64,000 bases of DNA, from positions 1,984,001 through 2,048,000 of the forward strand of contig CP030759.1 in assembly GCA_003290465.1 (NCBI GenBank), given 5' to 3'. The position numbers and the translations under genes are program-made. The notes beneath the pieces are model-generated. The model was not told the origin of the DNA, searched no databases, and saw only the letters and a list, made by a program, of their open reading frames with translations. Numbering within the stretch: position 1 is the first letter of the stretch; the number at the start of each line of letters is the position of its first letter. Below, one piece after another: positions 26,164 to 38,033 of this stretch. The DNA comes from Candidatus Sumerlaea chitinivorans. Its GTDB lineage: Bacteria > Sumerlaeota > Sumerlaeia > Sumerlaeales > Sumerlaeaceae.

Positions 26164-28140
26164 TCAGAGATCCCCACCGTTCGGCGTCATCCAGGCCCGG
26201 ATCGTGTTCGTGTCCAGATCAAGGTGTGCAAAAGCCTGCTGCTCACTGTAGGAGAGCAAGCCGAACGCTTCCTCCAGTGGGGTGTGCCCCTGTGCGGCTT
26301 TGATGAAAGCGGCTTCGCGCATCGAGAGATAGTTTCCGGTTTTCAACGCCACACGCCGTAGCTCCGCAGCATTAAGCGCACTCAGGAGCGCATCGCGGAT
26401 ACTTGGATCGAGCAGAAGCATCTCAAAGACGCCGGTCCGACCATAAAACCCTAACTGATTGCAGGCGGGGCAGCCCATTCCGCGCATGAATTGCCAAGCA
26501 TCCACGGTACTTCCTTTCACGTGGAATTCCGCAAAAATGTCCGGACGCGGATGGTAGGGTGCGCGGCACTGGGGACAATTCTGGCGCACGAGTCGTTGCG
26601 CCACTGAGGCTAAGCCCGTACTCGCAAGGAGATAATTGCGCAGTCCACGATCCATGATCCGCAATACAGCCCCAAACGCATCGTCCGCATGAATCGTTGA
26701 GAACACCTTATGGCCACTTTGCACGGCTTGAACCACGGCCTCGGCACTTTCGTCGTCCTTGATTTCCCCAACGACAATGACGTCTGGGTCTTGCCGCATC
26801 ATCACGCGGATTTTGTCGAGCATACCTTTCCCAGCGGTTGTACGAAGCTCACATTGCGAGATGCCCTCGATGCTAAACTCGACGGGCTCCTCCAACGTGA
26901 CGATTTTCATGTCGCTTCGGTTGAGGTAGTTTAGCGCGGCATAGAGTGAGGTCGTTTTGCCTGAACCCGTGGGGCCCGAGAAAAGAACCAAGCCCGCGGG
27001 CGAATCCAGAAACCGGCGAAAACGCATCAAGGCAGGACCTACCATTCCGAGATCGCCCAAATCCTTGAGTCCAATTTCGCGGGTCAGGGCACGGATAGTC
27101 ACGGAACAACCGAAGACGGTCGGCAGAACAGAGACGCGCAGGTCGAAATCCGTATTGTCCACGTTCAGGAAAAAGTGCCCATCCACCACACTCGTCGTGT
27201 CCGAAACGTCCAGTCCAGCCAGCACCTTGATCCGGCGTACAATGCGCTCGCCCACATGTCCGGGGAGGTCGGTTTGGAAGGTCAGCTTTCCGTCGATGCG
27301 ATAACGCACGCGAATCTTGCCTTTGAGCGACTCGATATGGATGTCGCTTGCTCGGCAGCGGATTGCGCTCGACAACAAGTAGTCGAGGATGCTCACCGCC
27401 TGCCGCTCTGGGCCGGCTTCTGGGGGCGGCGGAGCCCCAACGTACCGACGAACTCCGCTACGTCCCGCTTCTTCGACCCGCGTCTGGGTCTCGGCGCGCG
27501 TCGAATATTGATATTGGTCCAGTAGGACTTCCTTGAGCACTTGGCGAATGGCTGACCTCGGACCAATCGCCAAGTCAAAGTTCCCCTTAGTGTATTGCTC
27601 AATTTTCGCGATCGCCGCTTGATCCTCGGGGTTGGGGATCAGGACGGTGACCGTGTCGCCATCCATAAACAACGGCAGAATGGTGTGTTCGCGAAGAACG
27701 GCGTCCGGGAAGAGCTTGAGCAGCACTCGGTCAACCAACCGCCGATTGGGGACGATGTAAGGAAAGTCCAGTTGCTCGCTTAGGGCTTGGGCGAGCTGTT
27801 CTTCCGTAATCACCCCCTTGGCGACGAGAATTTCCCCGAGCGGTTTTGCGCTGAGCGCTTGCTCAGCAAGCGCCTCCTGCAGTTGCTGTTCAGTGATCAG
27901 ACCGCTTTCGAGGAGGATTTGCCCAAGGGGCACCCGAAGTTTATGGCGGCGGGCAACCTCGCGAAGTTGCCGTTTGGTCACGTAGCCGAGGTCTACGAGA
28001 ATCTCGGTGAGCCTCTTTTTTTGCCCCGGCTGATTGGCAACTTCGATCGCATAATGAAGCTGATTCTCGGTTATCAGCCCTTCTTGGAGCAGAATACGAC
28101 CTATGGCCTGCGATTGCTGCTGTAGACTGGGTTTGTCCAT
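26164..28140 (-). CDS. GspE/PilB-type secretion or pilus ATPase
   Basis: Cytoplasmic hexameric ATPase of the type II secretion/type IV pilus assembly group (658 aa). The N-terminus has three tandem MshEN-like helical repeats (about 12-40, 70-100, 100-135), each with the pattern LGxILxxxGLITExQLxxA, then an N2 domain and the motor. The motor has Walker A GPTGSGKT (389-396), a Walker B/Asp-box region and a tetracysteine zinc site (CPQC ... GCPAC, about 535-590) typical of assembly rather than retraction ATPases. MshEN modules in homologues bind cyclic di-GMP. I chose ATG 28140 (GAGGAAG upstream). No other secretion or pilus gene adjoins it. Confidence 0.92.
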   Translation of the reverse strand: MDKPSLQQQSQAIGRILLQEGLITENQLHYAIEVANQPGQKKRLTEILVDLGYVTKRQLREVARRHKLRVPLGQILLESGLITEQQLQEALAEQALSAKPLGEILVAKGVITEEQLAQALSEQLDFPYIVPNRRLVDRVLLKLFPDAVLREHTILPLFMDGDTVTVLIPNPEDQAAIAKIEQYTKGNFDLAIGPRSAIRQVLKEVLLDQYQYSTRAETQTRVEEAGRSGVRRYVGAPPPPEAGPERQAVSILDYLLSSAIRCRASDIHIESLKGKIRVRYRIDGKLTFQTDLPGHVGERIVRRIKVLAGLDVSDTTSVVDGHFFLNVDNTDFDLRVSVLPTVFGCSVTIRALTREIGLKDLGDLGMVGPALMRFRRFLDSPAGLVLFSGPTGSGKTTSLYAALNYLNRSDMKIVTLEEPVEFSIEGISQCELRTTAGKGMLDKIRVMMRQDPDVIVVGEIKDDESAEAVVQAVQSGHKVFSTIHADDAFGAVLRIMDRGLRNYLLASTGLASVAQRLVRQNCPQCRAPYHPRPDIFAEFHVKGSTVDAWQFMRGMGCPACNQLGFYGRTGVFEMLLLDPSIRDALLSALNAAELRRVALKTGNYLSMREAAFIKAAQGHTPLEEAFGLLSYSEQQAFAHLDLDTNTIRAWMTPNGGDL

Positions 28141-28426
28141 TGCTTCTTCCTCATCGCTTCGCACATGCCCCACAGGCTATTGGACAGTCCGTCCCTAACC
28201 CTCTCTTTGCGTACCTTTGGGTGCGCACACAGATCACCAGCTACCCGTAGTTGTTTGACACAGCTTTCTTGCTATTTTCAAGTCGCTTGAAGAGCTTCTC
28301 GCATCACGTTGCGCTCGCCCGTGCTGGAGGCTTCCAACACGGACCTTGAGGCACAGCGGTGCTTTTGGAAGCGCTTGAGCCCACTGTTGTCCCATGATTT
28401 CGGCGGGCAAGACCACCCCGTCGCCC

Positions 28427-30589
<2,163 letters not shown>

Positions 30590-30745
30590 TTAGGCATGAG
30601 CGGCTACGCAGGCAAGCTTTGAGTGCGATGCAAGTATATCATCGACCTCTTATGCGCAGGAGCGAGCGCGAGCCGACTGCATGAAAGATGCCCCACGTCG
30701 GCCAACGAGAGACTCGTTTGGGTAACGGCGCCCCTGGCGTCCAAC

Positions 30746-32983
30746 CTAATTCCCGTGCGGCTCCTGACACCCACCGAGCGGCATGACCGAGCTCATTTCG
30801 ACGTGGCTCGTCGTCACGGGGACCATCAGTCCTGCATCTACGGTTACAATGTCGCCAGCGTTCGCAACCGTAACGGGGAGGCGCGTGGTCCTGAAGCCAG
30901 TTTTTTCCACCCGCAGGGTGTAATTGCCCGGCGGGACATCCAGAATGCCATACCAGCCCATCCCATCTGTGACCGTAGCGCTTCCGGGGAGCTCCTCCAG
31001 CATCACCGTGGCGTGGTCTACTGGAGTTGCTCCATATAGGACGTTGCCTTCTACGATTCCTGTGTTCGGCGCAACCTTCCATGCGGGCACGGGGGGATCC
31101 ACCCACGTCGGATACACTTGCGCGCTCAGCGCACTATAGAATTGGGCACGTGTCTCACCGGAGGTGCTTCCCTGCACTTCGCTTCCCCAGTCATAGATAT
31201 TGAGGCCAGCGGCCCCTTGCTGACGCGCGTACAAGAGTTGGTTCATTGAGTTCTGGATGCTGGTTTGCAAGTAGGCACCAATGCCGATGATACTGCCGCG
31301 CCCCGAGTCATTCGCCAAGGACCAGTTGGTCCAGCCCTGGTATCGGGCATTGTCCGTGGCGTAATTCATGAGCGCGTTGTAGTCGAGATAGTGGTTGCGC
31401 AACCAGCCGACCCAATCCTGAAAAACGCCTGCATAAGCGCTGGACGTAGGCCACGTCGACTCCGTGTAGTTGGATCCCCAGTTCACCGTACAAGCCGTGA
31501 GTACGACGTGTGGCTTGATTTTCCACGCTTTCACGTAAAGCTTCTTAACCTCAAGCGAAACGCATTCGCGGCGCCAATTCGCCCAATCCGGATCGCTGGA
31601 CGAAGGAGTGCCAGACTTGCCGTACACCGCATTGAAGCGCGCCACGCTCACCGGATTGTACCCCCATGGGCCCGTGGTTTCCGGGTAGCGGATGTAGTCG
31701 AGATTGATGCCGTCAATGTCGTACTTCTGCAGACAATCCAAGATCACCGCAATGTTCCACTCGACGGTGCCTGGATGCCCGGGGTCGAGAAAGCGATTGG
31801 TACTGTCCGTGGAACCATCGGCCTTGAGCATCTCATATTCCGGATGCTGGACGAGGACGTGCGACGTATCGAGCGTTTCGCCTTTTGAAATGCGGTGCAT
31901 CACAAACCACGCATGCACCTGAAGGCGTTTCTTTCCGCCACTTGTATCGTGAGCAATTTGCAACAAGTAGCCTAGCGGATCGAAAGTCGGGCCGCCCGAG
32001 ATATTCGTCGCACGGGGCTCGAGGGACGACGCGTAGTAAGCATCTCCAATTTTACGAACCTCGGGAATAATCGTGTTGATATTGTTTGCGCGGCACGTGT
32101 TCACAAGGTCCTCCGCCTGCGCCTGATTGAGGAAGCTCGCATTCCATGAGTCCGCCCAGATGCATCGCCACTCCGCTGGGGCTGTCGTGGCCACATAGTA
32201 ACTTTGTACGGTAGAGGTCGTGGCCGCTCCTTCATTGTCCACAGCACTGAGGCAGTAGCTAACGGTGCGATTGATGGGCACAGGGGGAATGGTTGCACCG
32301 TAGACGTGGTCACCAGCGGCGCCGTCGCCGTGCGCTCCATCGTCATGCATCTGGAGTGTCGTTGTAGTACCTCCCGGCGGCGCGATAGAATAATGCAGGA
32401 AGGCAGCTGCCACCGTCGTGTCGTCGGTGATCTGGGCCGTCACAACCACCGAATCCTGCGCAACGGGTCGCGCGGGGTTGCGAGTCACATTTGAAATGGT
32501 TGGCGCGGTGTTCCCAAGGGAGACAGGGCGCCAAATGATGCAGTCCGCAATATACACGCCTGAGGCCCCTGTGTTATCCATTCGCACGCTCCCTACGGTG
32601 CCTGCTGGGAAGGGGTAGGTGCCAAGCGACACGGTCACGACCTGATTCGTACCGTACTGGTTCAGGCTCACCACGGTGGTCCCGCTTGCATAAGTGATCG
32701 TCATCGGGGCATTCGTGGTGCGGTTCGTACTTCGGCGAAACGCCGCAAGCACCTCGTAGGTCCCGGAGGAGGGTAGGTTCGGGCGCCACACGCAGTAGCT
32801 TGGTGGGTCCGTGCTATTCATATATTGGTAGGTGCCAATGTAGCCGCTTGTCGTGCTTTGGTACCACGTTCCGACCTTGGTGAAAGCGGGCTCGCCGTCG
32901 TCGTCGTTCACGACGATGTCCTGACACACTGCGGTGACGGCAATGCCAAAAGCCCACACGGTGATGAGTAAACCGCGTCGCAT
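30746..32983 (-). CDS. Exported golvesin/GHL10-type glycoside hydrolase-like protein
   Basis: Secreted multidomain protein (745 aa). After a signal peptide (MRRGLLITVWAFGIAVTAVCQ) comes a golvesin-C-like beta domain (about 20-150; DDGEPAFTKVGTWYQSTTSGY and the IADCIIWRP ending). Next is an Ig-like domain, then a TIM-barrel of the GHL10/DUF187 family (about 265-600) with EWRCIWADSW, NTIIPEVRKIGDAYY, HAWFVMHR and DGINLDYIRYPE motifs, and last a carboxypeptidase-regulatory-like beta domain (NTGIVEGNVLYG). Acidic residues in PEVR and LDYIRYPE are candidate catalytic residues. The likely target is an extracellular glycan, identity unknown. ATG 32983 is preceded by a GGAAGGGG purine tract; GTG 33001 would only add six residues. 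Confidence 0.85.
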   Translation of the reverse strand: MRRGLLITVWAFGIAVTAVCQDIVVNDDDGEPAFTKVGTWYQSTTSGYIGTYQYMNSTDPPSYCVWRPNLPSSGTYEVLAAFRRSTNRTTNAPMTITYASGTTVVSLNQYGTNQVVTVSLGTYPFPAGTVGSVRMDNTGASGVYIADCIIWRPVSLGNTAPTISNVTRNPARPVAQDSVVVTAQITDDTTVAAAFLHYSIAPPGGTTTTLQMHDDGAHGDGAAGDHVYGATIPPVPINRTVSYCLSAVDNEGAATTSTVQSYYVATTAPAEWRCIWADSWNASFLNQAQAEDLVNTCRANNINTIIPEVRKIGDAYYASSLEPRATNISGGPTFDPLGYLLQIAHDTSGGKKRLQVHAWFVMHRISKGETLDTSHVLVQHPEYEMLKADGSTDSTNRFLDPGHPGTVEWNIAVILDCLQKYDIDGINLDYIRYPETTGPWGYNPVSVARFNAVYGKSGTPSSSDPDWANWRRECVSLEVKKLYVKAWKIKPHVVLTACTVNWGSNYTESTWPTSSAYAGVFQDWVGWLRNHYLDYNALMNYATDNARYQGWTNWSLANDSGRGSIIGIGAYLQTSIQNSMNQLLYARQQGAAGLNIYDWGSEVQGSTSGETRAQFYSALSAQVYPTWVDPPVPAWKVAPNTGIVEGNVLYGATPVDHATVMLEELPGSATVTDGMGWYGILDVPPGNYTLRVEKTGFRTTRLPVTVANAGDIVTVDAGLMVPVTTSHVEMSSVMPLGGCQEPHGN

Positions 32984-33123
32984 TTCCTTACCCCTTCCCA
33001 CGCCTGTTCGACCAAGCGTTTCGCCGTCTTCAGGTCAGAGTCCATCGCCCCAACGCGACAAAGGCAAGGCAAGAGTTTGGACGCGTGAACTCAACTGCCG
33101 CCGAAGACACCCAGCCGCCAGTC

Positions 33124-34113
33124 TCAGCGCCGCGTGAAAAATCCCTGCAGCCACGAGGAACTCGCGAGAGCAGAGCCAAATTCCGAGATTGGCTGCTGCG
33201 GAACATCTGCAAAATCGCTCGGTTGAAGGTCGACAAATTCGAGGCGGCTGGCGAGCGTGGGAGCAACCTCGAGAGCCCGCTGAGCCGTCGTGCGATCGAG
33301 CCACAAGCCCCCAAACAGTTGCCGACGCACAGGCCGACCGGCGGCGTCCACCCAGCTGGTGCTGACAAAATCGTTAAGTCGGCTCTCGACGCGCCATGCT
33401 TGAATCTCGCCGTCGGGAAGCCGCAAAGTTTCGATGTCCCCTACCGTGATCTCCAAGACCCCGATTTGCATGCTCCAGAGCGGATCCATGACAGGCACGC
33501 GGAAACTCGCGCCAGAGCGAATCTCGGCCGTGCGCAGGGCTAAGGGACGAACAACCTCAGCAAGCGAAATCGGCTGCTCGAGTTTGAAACGCAAGCGGGT
33601 GCGCTCCTCGCCCCGGCGTAACTCTAAAAAGAGTTCTCGGTCGGAGGAGATGAGACCGTTCATTGCAAAATCCGCGCCCAAAATGCGGCCGAGAAGACGA
33701 AACCGGTTGAGAACCAGATCCGCATTGAGTTCGGCGAGCGCCGAAAGGGTGATCCCACCCGCACCCCCAAGTGGTCGTGGCTGCGCCTCTAAATGAAGTT
33801 CCAGAAGATATCGCGGGGTCGGAGATTGCTCACGGGTAATACTTGTGCCCATGGCCCCCACGGTTGCCCCCTGCCAAACCAAGAGGGCGTACTCGGAGTA
33901 GTCGCGCCACGTTCGTGCGATCGCGGCCGGCGCGAGGGGCGAATCGTCACCCACCACCAAGCCGCGGGATTTGCCAAGCTCGCGGTAGGCAAGCGAAGCC
34001 ATCATGACAAGCCAAAACACTACGACGGCGATTGTGTAAACGCGCCGCGCATTCGAACGCTTCGTAGGTAGTGACACGCCCGTTCCATTCTCCGAATCCT
34101 CACTGGTAAGCAA
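33124..34113 (-). CDS. Membrane-anchored hypothetical protein
   Basis: Protein of 329 aa with a short, basic cytoplasmic N-terminus, one membrane helix (about 25-45, YTIAVVVFWLVMMASLAYREL) and a periplasmic beta-rich domain of about 280 residues. The strand pattern (ARTWRDYSEYALLVWQG ... SASFRVPVMDPLWSMQIGVLEITVGD ... WRVESRLNDFVSTSWVDAAGRPVRRQLF) resembles outer-envelope carrier-like or DUF3108-type domains, but I cannot name the family. The frame opens with TTG at 34113; GTG 34077 is an alternative. It sits 123 bp upstream of the golvesin/GHL10 gene in the same direction, possibly co-transcribed. Confidence 0.65.
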   Translation of the reverse strand: MLTSEDSENGTGVSLPTKRSNARRVYTIAVVVFWLVMMASLAYRELGKSRGLVVGDDSPLAPAAIARTWRDYSEYALLVWQGATVGAMGTSITREQSPTPRYLLELHLEAQPRPLGGAGGITLSALAELNADLVLNRFRLLGRILGADFAMNGLISSDRELFLELRRGEERTRLRFKLEQPISLAEVVRPLALRTAEIRSGASFRVPVMDPLWSMQIGVLEITVGDIETLRLPDGEIQAWRVESRLNDFVSTSWVDAAGRPVRRQLFGGLWLDRTTAQRALEVAPTLASRLEFVDLQPSDFADVPQQPISEFGSALASSSWLQGFFTRR

Positions 34114-34320
34114 GTAGAGAGTGACGCCCTCGCCGCTGAGGGGAAAAGCGAGACGGAGGAGTATGGCGATGGCCCCACGAGACGCCCTCCGCGCGGATCC
34201 AGAAAGTTCTACGCAACGTGAGGTAGCTTGATGCGTCGAATGCTAAATGAACCATCTGCCCCTCTCCTCAGAAATGTCCTCAGAATCCGCATCACCCTCT
34301 TGCGGTAATTGCGTTGTGAG

Positions 34321-34917
34321 ATGAATCCCGAAAAAGCTCGACTTCGCGCGGAATACCGCGCACTCCGTGCCAAGCTTTCGCCAGAAGAAGTCGCGAAGGC
34401 CGGCGAGCAGGTGACAGCGCGGTTGCGCGAACTCGAGGTCCTACGCTCTGCCCGAACGGTGTTTAGTTACGTCGAGTTTGGGCGTGAGGTCCCGACGCGA
34501 CCCATCCTCCGGGAACTTCTTCAAGCGGGAAAACTCGTCGTGGCCCCAGCCCACGACCGGCTCTTGGATCAATATCGTTGCTTCCATTTTCTGTCGCTGG
34601 GGGATCCACTGCTCGAGGGGGCGCGGCCAGACGAGGACACGCCGGATACGTGTGACCTCTTCGAGATTCGCGATGCCCAAGTTTTTCTGGTCCCCGGCCT
34701 TGTGTGGGACGAGCGAGGGTGGCGCATCGGCTTCGGCGGTGGCTACTTTGACCGGATTCTTGCTCAGCGCAGCCCCAATTCCGTGGCGATCGGGCTTGCC
34801 TACGAGTTCCAAATTATTCCGCGCATCCCGCTGGATCCTTGGGATCGTGCGGTCGACCTTATCGTGACTCCCGAGCGGGTCATTCTCACTGCCCCGAACG
34901 TTTCGTTCGGACGATAA
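34321..34917 (+). CDS. 5-formyltetrahydrofolate cyclo-ligase
   Basis: Cytoplasmic enzyme (198 aa) converting 5-formyl-THF to 5,10-methenyl-THF with ATP, returning stored folate to one-carbon metabolism. The N-terminal KARLRAEYRALRAKLSPEE helix and the C-terminal signature PGLVWDERGWRIGFGGGYFDRIL, with its Gly-rich ATP site and FDR, are diagnostic. The best start is ATG 34321 (MNPEKARLR); a TTG at 34309 lies just upstream. Monocistronic by layout, with 259 bp to the next gene. Confidence 0.93.
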   Translation: MNPEKARLRAEYRALRAKLSPEEVAKAGEQVTARLRELEVLRSARTVFSYVEFGREVPTRPILRELLQAGKLVVAPAHDRLLDQYRCFHFLSLGDPLLEGARPDEDTPDTCDLFEIRDAQVFLVPGLVWDERGWRIGFGGGYFDRILAQRSPNSVAIGLAYEFQIIPRIPLDPWDRAVDLIVTPERVILTAPNVSFGR

Positions 34918-35176
34918 GAAGCCGGGTCACTTGGCAAATCTTGCGTCTTTTTGGTTTGCGATCCTCAACGCGGGAGCGTTTCCGTAAAGCTACCTTCCTC
35001 GTCCAGCTTTGCAGCGCGTTGCTCATCACTCGAGCCGCTCAAAGAGTGCAAGACCGTCTTTCAAGTTGCGGCACAGCTGACGATAGGACAAAAAGGCAAT
35101 GGTTGCAAGAGGTCAGTGGGTGGGGTCGCCCTCCCCTGCTCCTCGGCAATAGCCCACAAACCATGGGAGGAGAAGG

Positions 35177-36454
35177 ATGAAGACCGAACCGACGCGTTGT
35201 CCCCACTTTTGCCGCGTGATGCGCTATGGAATGGCGGCCCTGGTGTTCGCACTTGCAACGCAGGTGCCTGTTGTGGCAGAATCTAAGAAGATGGATCGGC
35301 GCGAAGCGGAAGCACTTTTGGAAGAGCAAGTTCAGGAGCTCCTTGAGAAGGTTCGTGGCAAACGGGTCGCTCTTGTGACGAACCCAACGGGAGTGGATGG
35401 CAACTTTCGCATGCTTGCGGACCGCATCCGTGACGATGCGAAGACGACGGTTGTGGCTTTCTTTGCTCCGGAGCACGGACTGCGGGGAGATGCACAAGCC
35501 GGCGCCAAGATTGTGGATTACGTGGATCCGATCACAAGCGTGCCGGTTTACTCGCTTTATGGTCAGCGGCCCGCCCCCACGCCCGAGCAGCTTGAGGGCG
35601 TCGAGATCTTGGTCTTCGACATTCAGGATGTTGGAGCCCGCTTCTACACGTACAATTGGACCATGACGCATGCCATGCAGGCGGCTGCGCGCGCAAAAAT
35701 CCCGTTCGTGGTTTTTGACCGCCCCAATCCGATCGGGGCGGACAAAGTCGAAGGAGCTCCCAACACTTCCGATGTCGGCCTTATCGGACGGGTTTTCCCG
35801 GGTCAGCCGTTCGGAGTGGCTACGCGCCACGGCCTGACGATCGGCGAGCTGGCCACTCTGGTCAATGCCGAGTGGCTGCAAGAGAAAGCGGATCTGACGG
35901 TGATCCGCATGCGTGGATACCGACGGAATATGACCTACGATCAAACGGGACGCTTTTGGATCCCGCCGTCGCCCAATATGCCGACCCTCGAGACGGCCAT
36001 GGTTTACCCGGGGATGTGTGTGTTCGAGGGGACAAATCTGAGCGAAGGGCGTGGTACCACGAAACCATTCGAGACGGTCGGCGCACCTTTTATCCGACCC
36101 GAAGAGGTTGTCGCGGCTCTCAAGCGTAAAGACCTGCCGGGAGTACGTTTCCGTCCCACTTTTTTCACTCCACTCTTCAGCAAGTGGCAGGGGCAACTCT
36201 GCGGAGGCGTACAGGTCTATATCACGGATCGCGAGTCGTTCCGTCCCGTGCATACAGGTCTTGTCGTTCTGAAAACGCTTATTGAGCTCTACAGCCCCAA
36301 GGTCGAGGTGACCCCATTTGCTTCGAAGCTCATGGGAGTGCCGGATTTCCACACCCGCATTCGCACCGAAAGCGTGGAAGCAATCGAGGCAACTTGGGCC
36401 GACAACCTTAAGCGTTACGAGGCCTTGCGCGCGAAGCACCTGCTGTACGAGTGA
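35177..36454 (+). CDS. namZ: NamZ-like exo-beta-N-acetylmuramidase (DUF1343)
   Basis: Exported DUF1343-family protein (425 aa). Characterised NamZ releases N-acetylmuramic acid from the non-reducing ends of peptidoglycan fragments, a step of cell-wall turnover. A signal peptide covers about residues 1-34. The Rossmann-like catalytic part shows VALVTNPTGVDGN, FFAPEHGLRGDAQAG, VYSLYGQRPAPT, FDIQDVGARFYTYNWTM and FDRPNPIG, the conserved family blocks. The second domain has EGTNLSEGRGTTKPFE. An insertion of charged helix before the first strand is slightly longer than usual. No MurNAc transporter or kinase is adjacent. A long open frame on the opposite strand is a coding shadow. Confidence 0.9.
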   Translation: MKTEPTRCPHFCRVMRYGMAALVFALATQVPVVAESKKMDRREAEALLEEQVQELLEKVRGKRVALVTNPTGVDGNFRMLADRIRDDAKTTVVAFFAPEHGLRGDAQAGAKIVDYVDPITSVPVYSLYGQRPAPTPEQLEGVEILVFDIQDVGARFYTYNWTMTHAMQAAARAKIPFVVFDRPNPIGADKVEGAPNTSDVGLIGRVFPGQPFGVATRHGLTIGELATLVNAEWLQEKADLTVIRMRGYRRNMTYDQTGRFWIPPSPNMPTLETAMVYPGMCVFEGTNLSEGRGTTKPFETVGAPFIRPEEVVAALKRKDLPGVRFRPTFFTPLFSKWQGQLCGGVQVYITDRESFRPVHTGLVVLKTLIELYSPKVEVTPFASKLMGVPDFHTRIRTESVEAIEATWADNLKRYEALRAKHLLYE

Positions 36455-36502
36455 CGTAAGGTGTCTTTCGGGGCGCGTCGCCACCTCAGTTGCCCGCGGA
36501 AA

Positions 36503-37906
36503 TTACTTTTCGGGGGGCGCCGGTGAGGATGGTTCCTCTGAAGCGGCGGAGGGCTCTGCCTTAATAACCGTACGGTGGGTCTGCCGCTGTTTTTCCCACC
36601 ACGCCATGCGCTTTGCGATCTCACGCTCAAATCCGAACGTTCCCGGTTCGTAGAAGACGCGGCCACGGAGTGCCTCCGGCAGGCACTCCTGTCCTGAAAA
36701 GTGGTCGGGAGCCTCGTGGTCATATACGTAACCAGCTCCATAGCCGAGACGCTCCATCAACTCCGTCGGGGCATTGCGCAAATGCAGAGGCACTGGGAGC
36801 GAGCCGCTACGTTCAATTTCTTCGCGGGCGCGAGCCTCTGCCACATAGAGCGAGTTACTCTTGGGGGCGGTGGCCAAGTAAACCACGCACTGCAGAAGTG
36901 CAAGCTCGCCCTCTGGAGAACCCAGCACGGAATAGGCTTCGCGTGCGGCAAGAGCGACACTCAGAGCTTGTGGATCGGCATTGCCCACATCTTCGCTGGC
37001 GAAACGAATGAGGCGACGCGCGATATACAGCGGATCCTCGCCCGACGTCAGCATGCGCATCGCCCAATAGATCGCAGCTTGGACGTCGCTTGCGCGAAGA
37101 GATTTGTGGAGCGCACTGATCAGATTGTAATGCTCTTCGCCGCTTTTATCGTAGAGGAGATGGGTGCGGCGAAGAACAAGGCTGAGAGTCTCGCGCTCGA
37201 TTGCCGGCGGCTGCTTCTTTTCGGTGAGAGCAATTTGCGCTGCCATTTCGAGCAGATTGAGCGCACGCCGAGCGTCGCCATCCGCAAGCCGTGCAATTTC
37301 GTCCAAGACGTCGTCCGAGCATTCGATCCCAAGGCTGCCGAGCCCTCGTTCCATGTCCTGAAGCGCTCGACGCAGGATCGTACGCAATGCTGCCGCAGAA
37401 AGCTGGTGAAGGACGATGACCTCGCACCGCGACAGAAGCGGGGCGATGAGCGAGAAGGAGGGATTCTCCGTCGTCGCCCCAATCAGTAGAATCGAACCAT
37501 CCTCCACAAAGGGGAGAAAGGCGTCCTGCTGAGCCTTGTTGAACCGATGGATTTCGTCGATAAACAACAGAGTCCTGCGACCGTAACGGTTGCGGTTGAT
37601 GCGGGCCCGCTCCATCACCTCTTTCACTTCGCGAATCGAGGCGGTGACAGCGCTCAAGGAGGCGAAATCGCTATGCGCTACCCGTGCGACAATCAAGGCC
37701 AGTGTGGTTTTGCCGCATCCGGGGGGACCCCAGAAGATGAGCGATCGCAGACGATCCTCTTCGATGAGGCGCCGCAGTGCGGAATTCGGCCCAACCACGT
37801 CGTCCTGCCCCACAAATTCGTCCAGTGTGCGGGGCCGCATCCGCTCCGCCAATGGGGCTTCGGGGCGGGAACGCGCTGCATCGTCGTCTCGCAGCAATAG
37901 GTCCAT
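36503..37906 (-). CDS. rarA: Replication-associated recombination protein RarA
   Basis: AAA+ ATPase of the RarA/MgsA/WRNIP1 family (467 aa), acting at stalled replication forks. Visible: AERMRPRTLDEFVGQDDVVG, Walker A FWGPPGCGKTTLAL, Walker B TLLFIDEIHRFNKAQQDAFLP, sensor I IGATTENPSF, and the C-terminal tetramer domain (HYNLISALHKSLRASDVQAAIYWAMRML, then LHLRNAPTELMERLGYG). The last 30 residues are a polar Ser/Pro/Glu tail beyond the family core. Start at ATG 37906; extension to 38035 would overlap the divergent obgE gene. The two genes share a 127-bp promoter region. Confidence 0.95.
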   Translation of the reverse strand: MDLLLRDDDAARSRPEAPLAERMRPRTLDEFVGQDDVVGPNSALRRLIEEDRLRSLIFWGPPGCGKTTLALIVARVAHSDFASLSAVTASIREVKEVMERARINRNRYGRRTLLFIDEIHRFNKAQQDAFLPFVEDGSILLIGATTENPSFSLIAPLLSRCEVIVLHQLSAAALRTILRRALQDMERGLGSLGIECSDDVLDEIARLADGDARRALNLLEMAAQIALTEKKQPPAIERETLSLVLRRTHLLYDKSGEEHYNLISALHKSLRASDVQAAIYWAMRMLTSGEDPLYIARRLIRFASEDVGNADPQALSVALAAREAYSVLGSPEGELALLQCVVYLATAPKSNSLYVAEARAREEIERSGSLPVPLHLRNAPTELMERLGYGAGYVYDHEAPDHFSGQECLPEALRGRVFYEPGTFGFEREIAKRMAWWEKQRQTHRTVIKAEPSAASEEPSSPAPPEK

Positions 37907-38033
37907 ACACTGATTTCTACCATACCGCTGGGCCTCCGAGTCAAATGCGCGAATAGGCAGCCACGCCCACTGGCGGTTAGAAAACGCAGGGTGGACAAAA
38001 TGAAAGTTCGCCGACGTTGTCCCCATAAAACGC

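Noticed and set aside
35039-36484. 481-residue open frame antisense to namZ
   Set aside because: His/Arg-rich shadow translation with no domain; the plus-strand NamZ-like protein has full family motifs.
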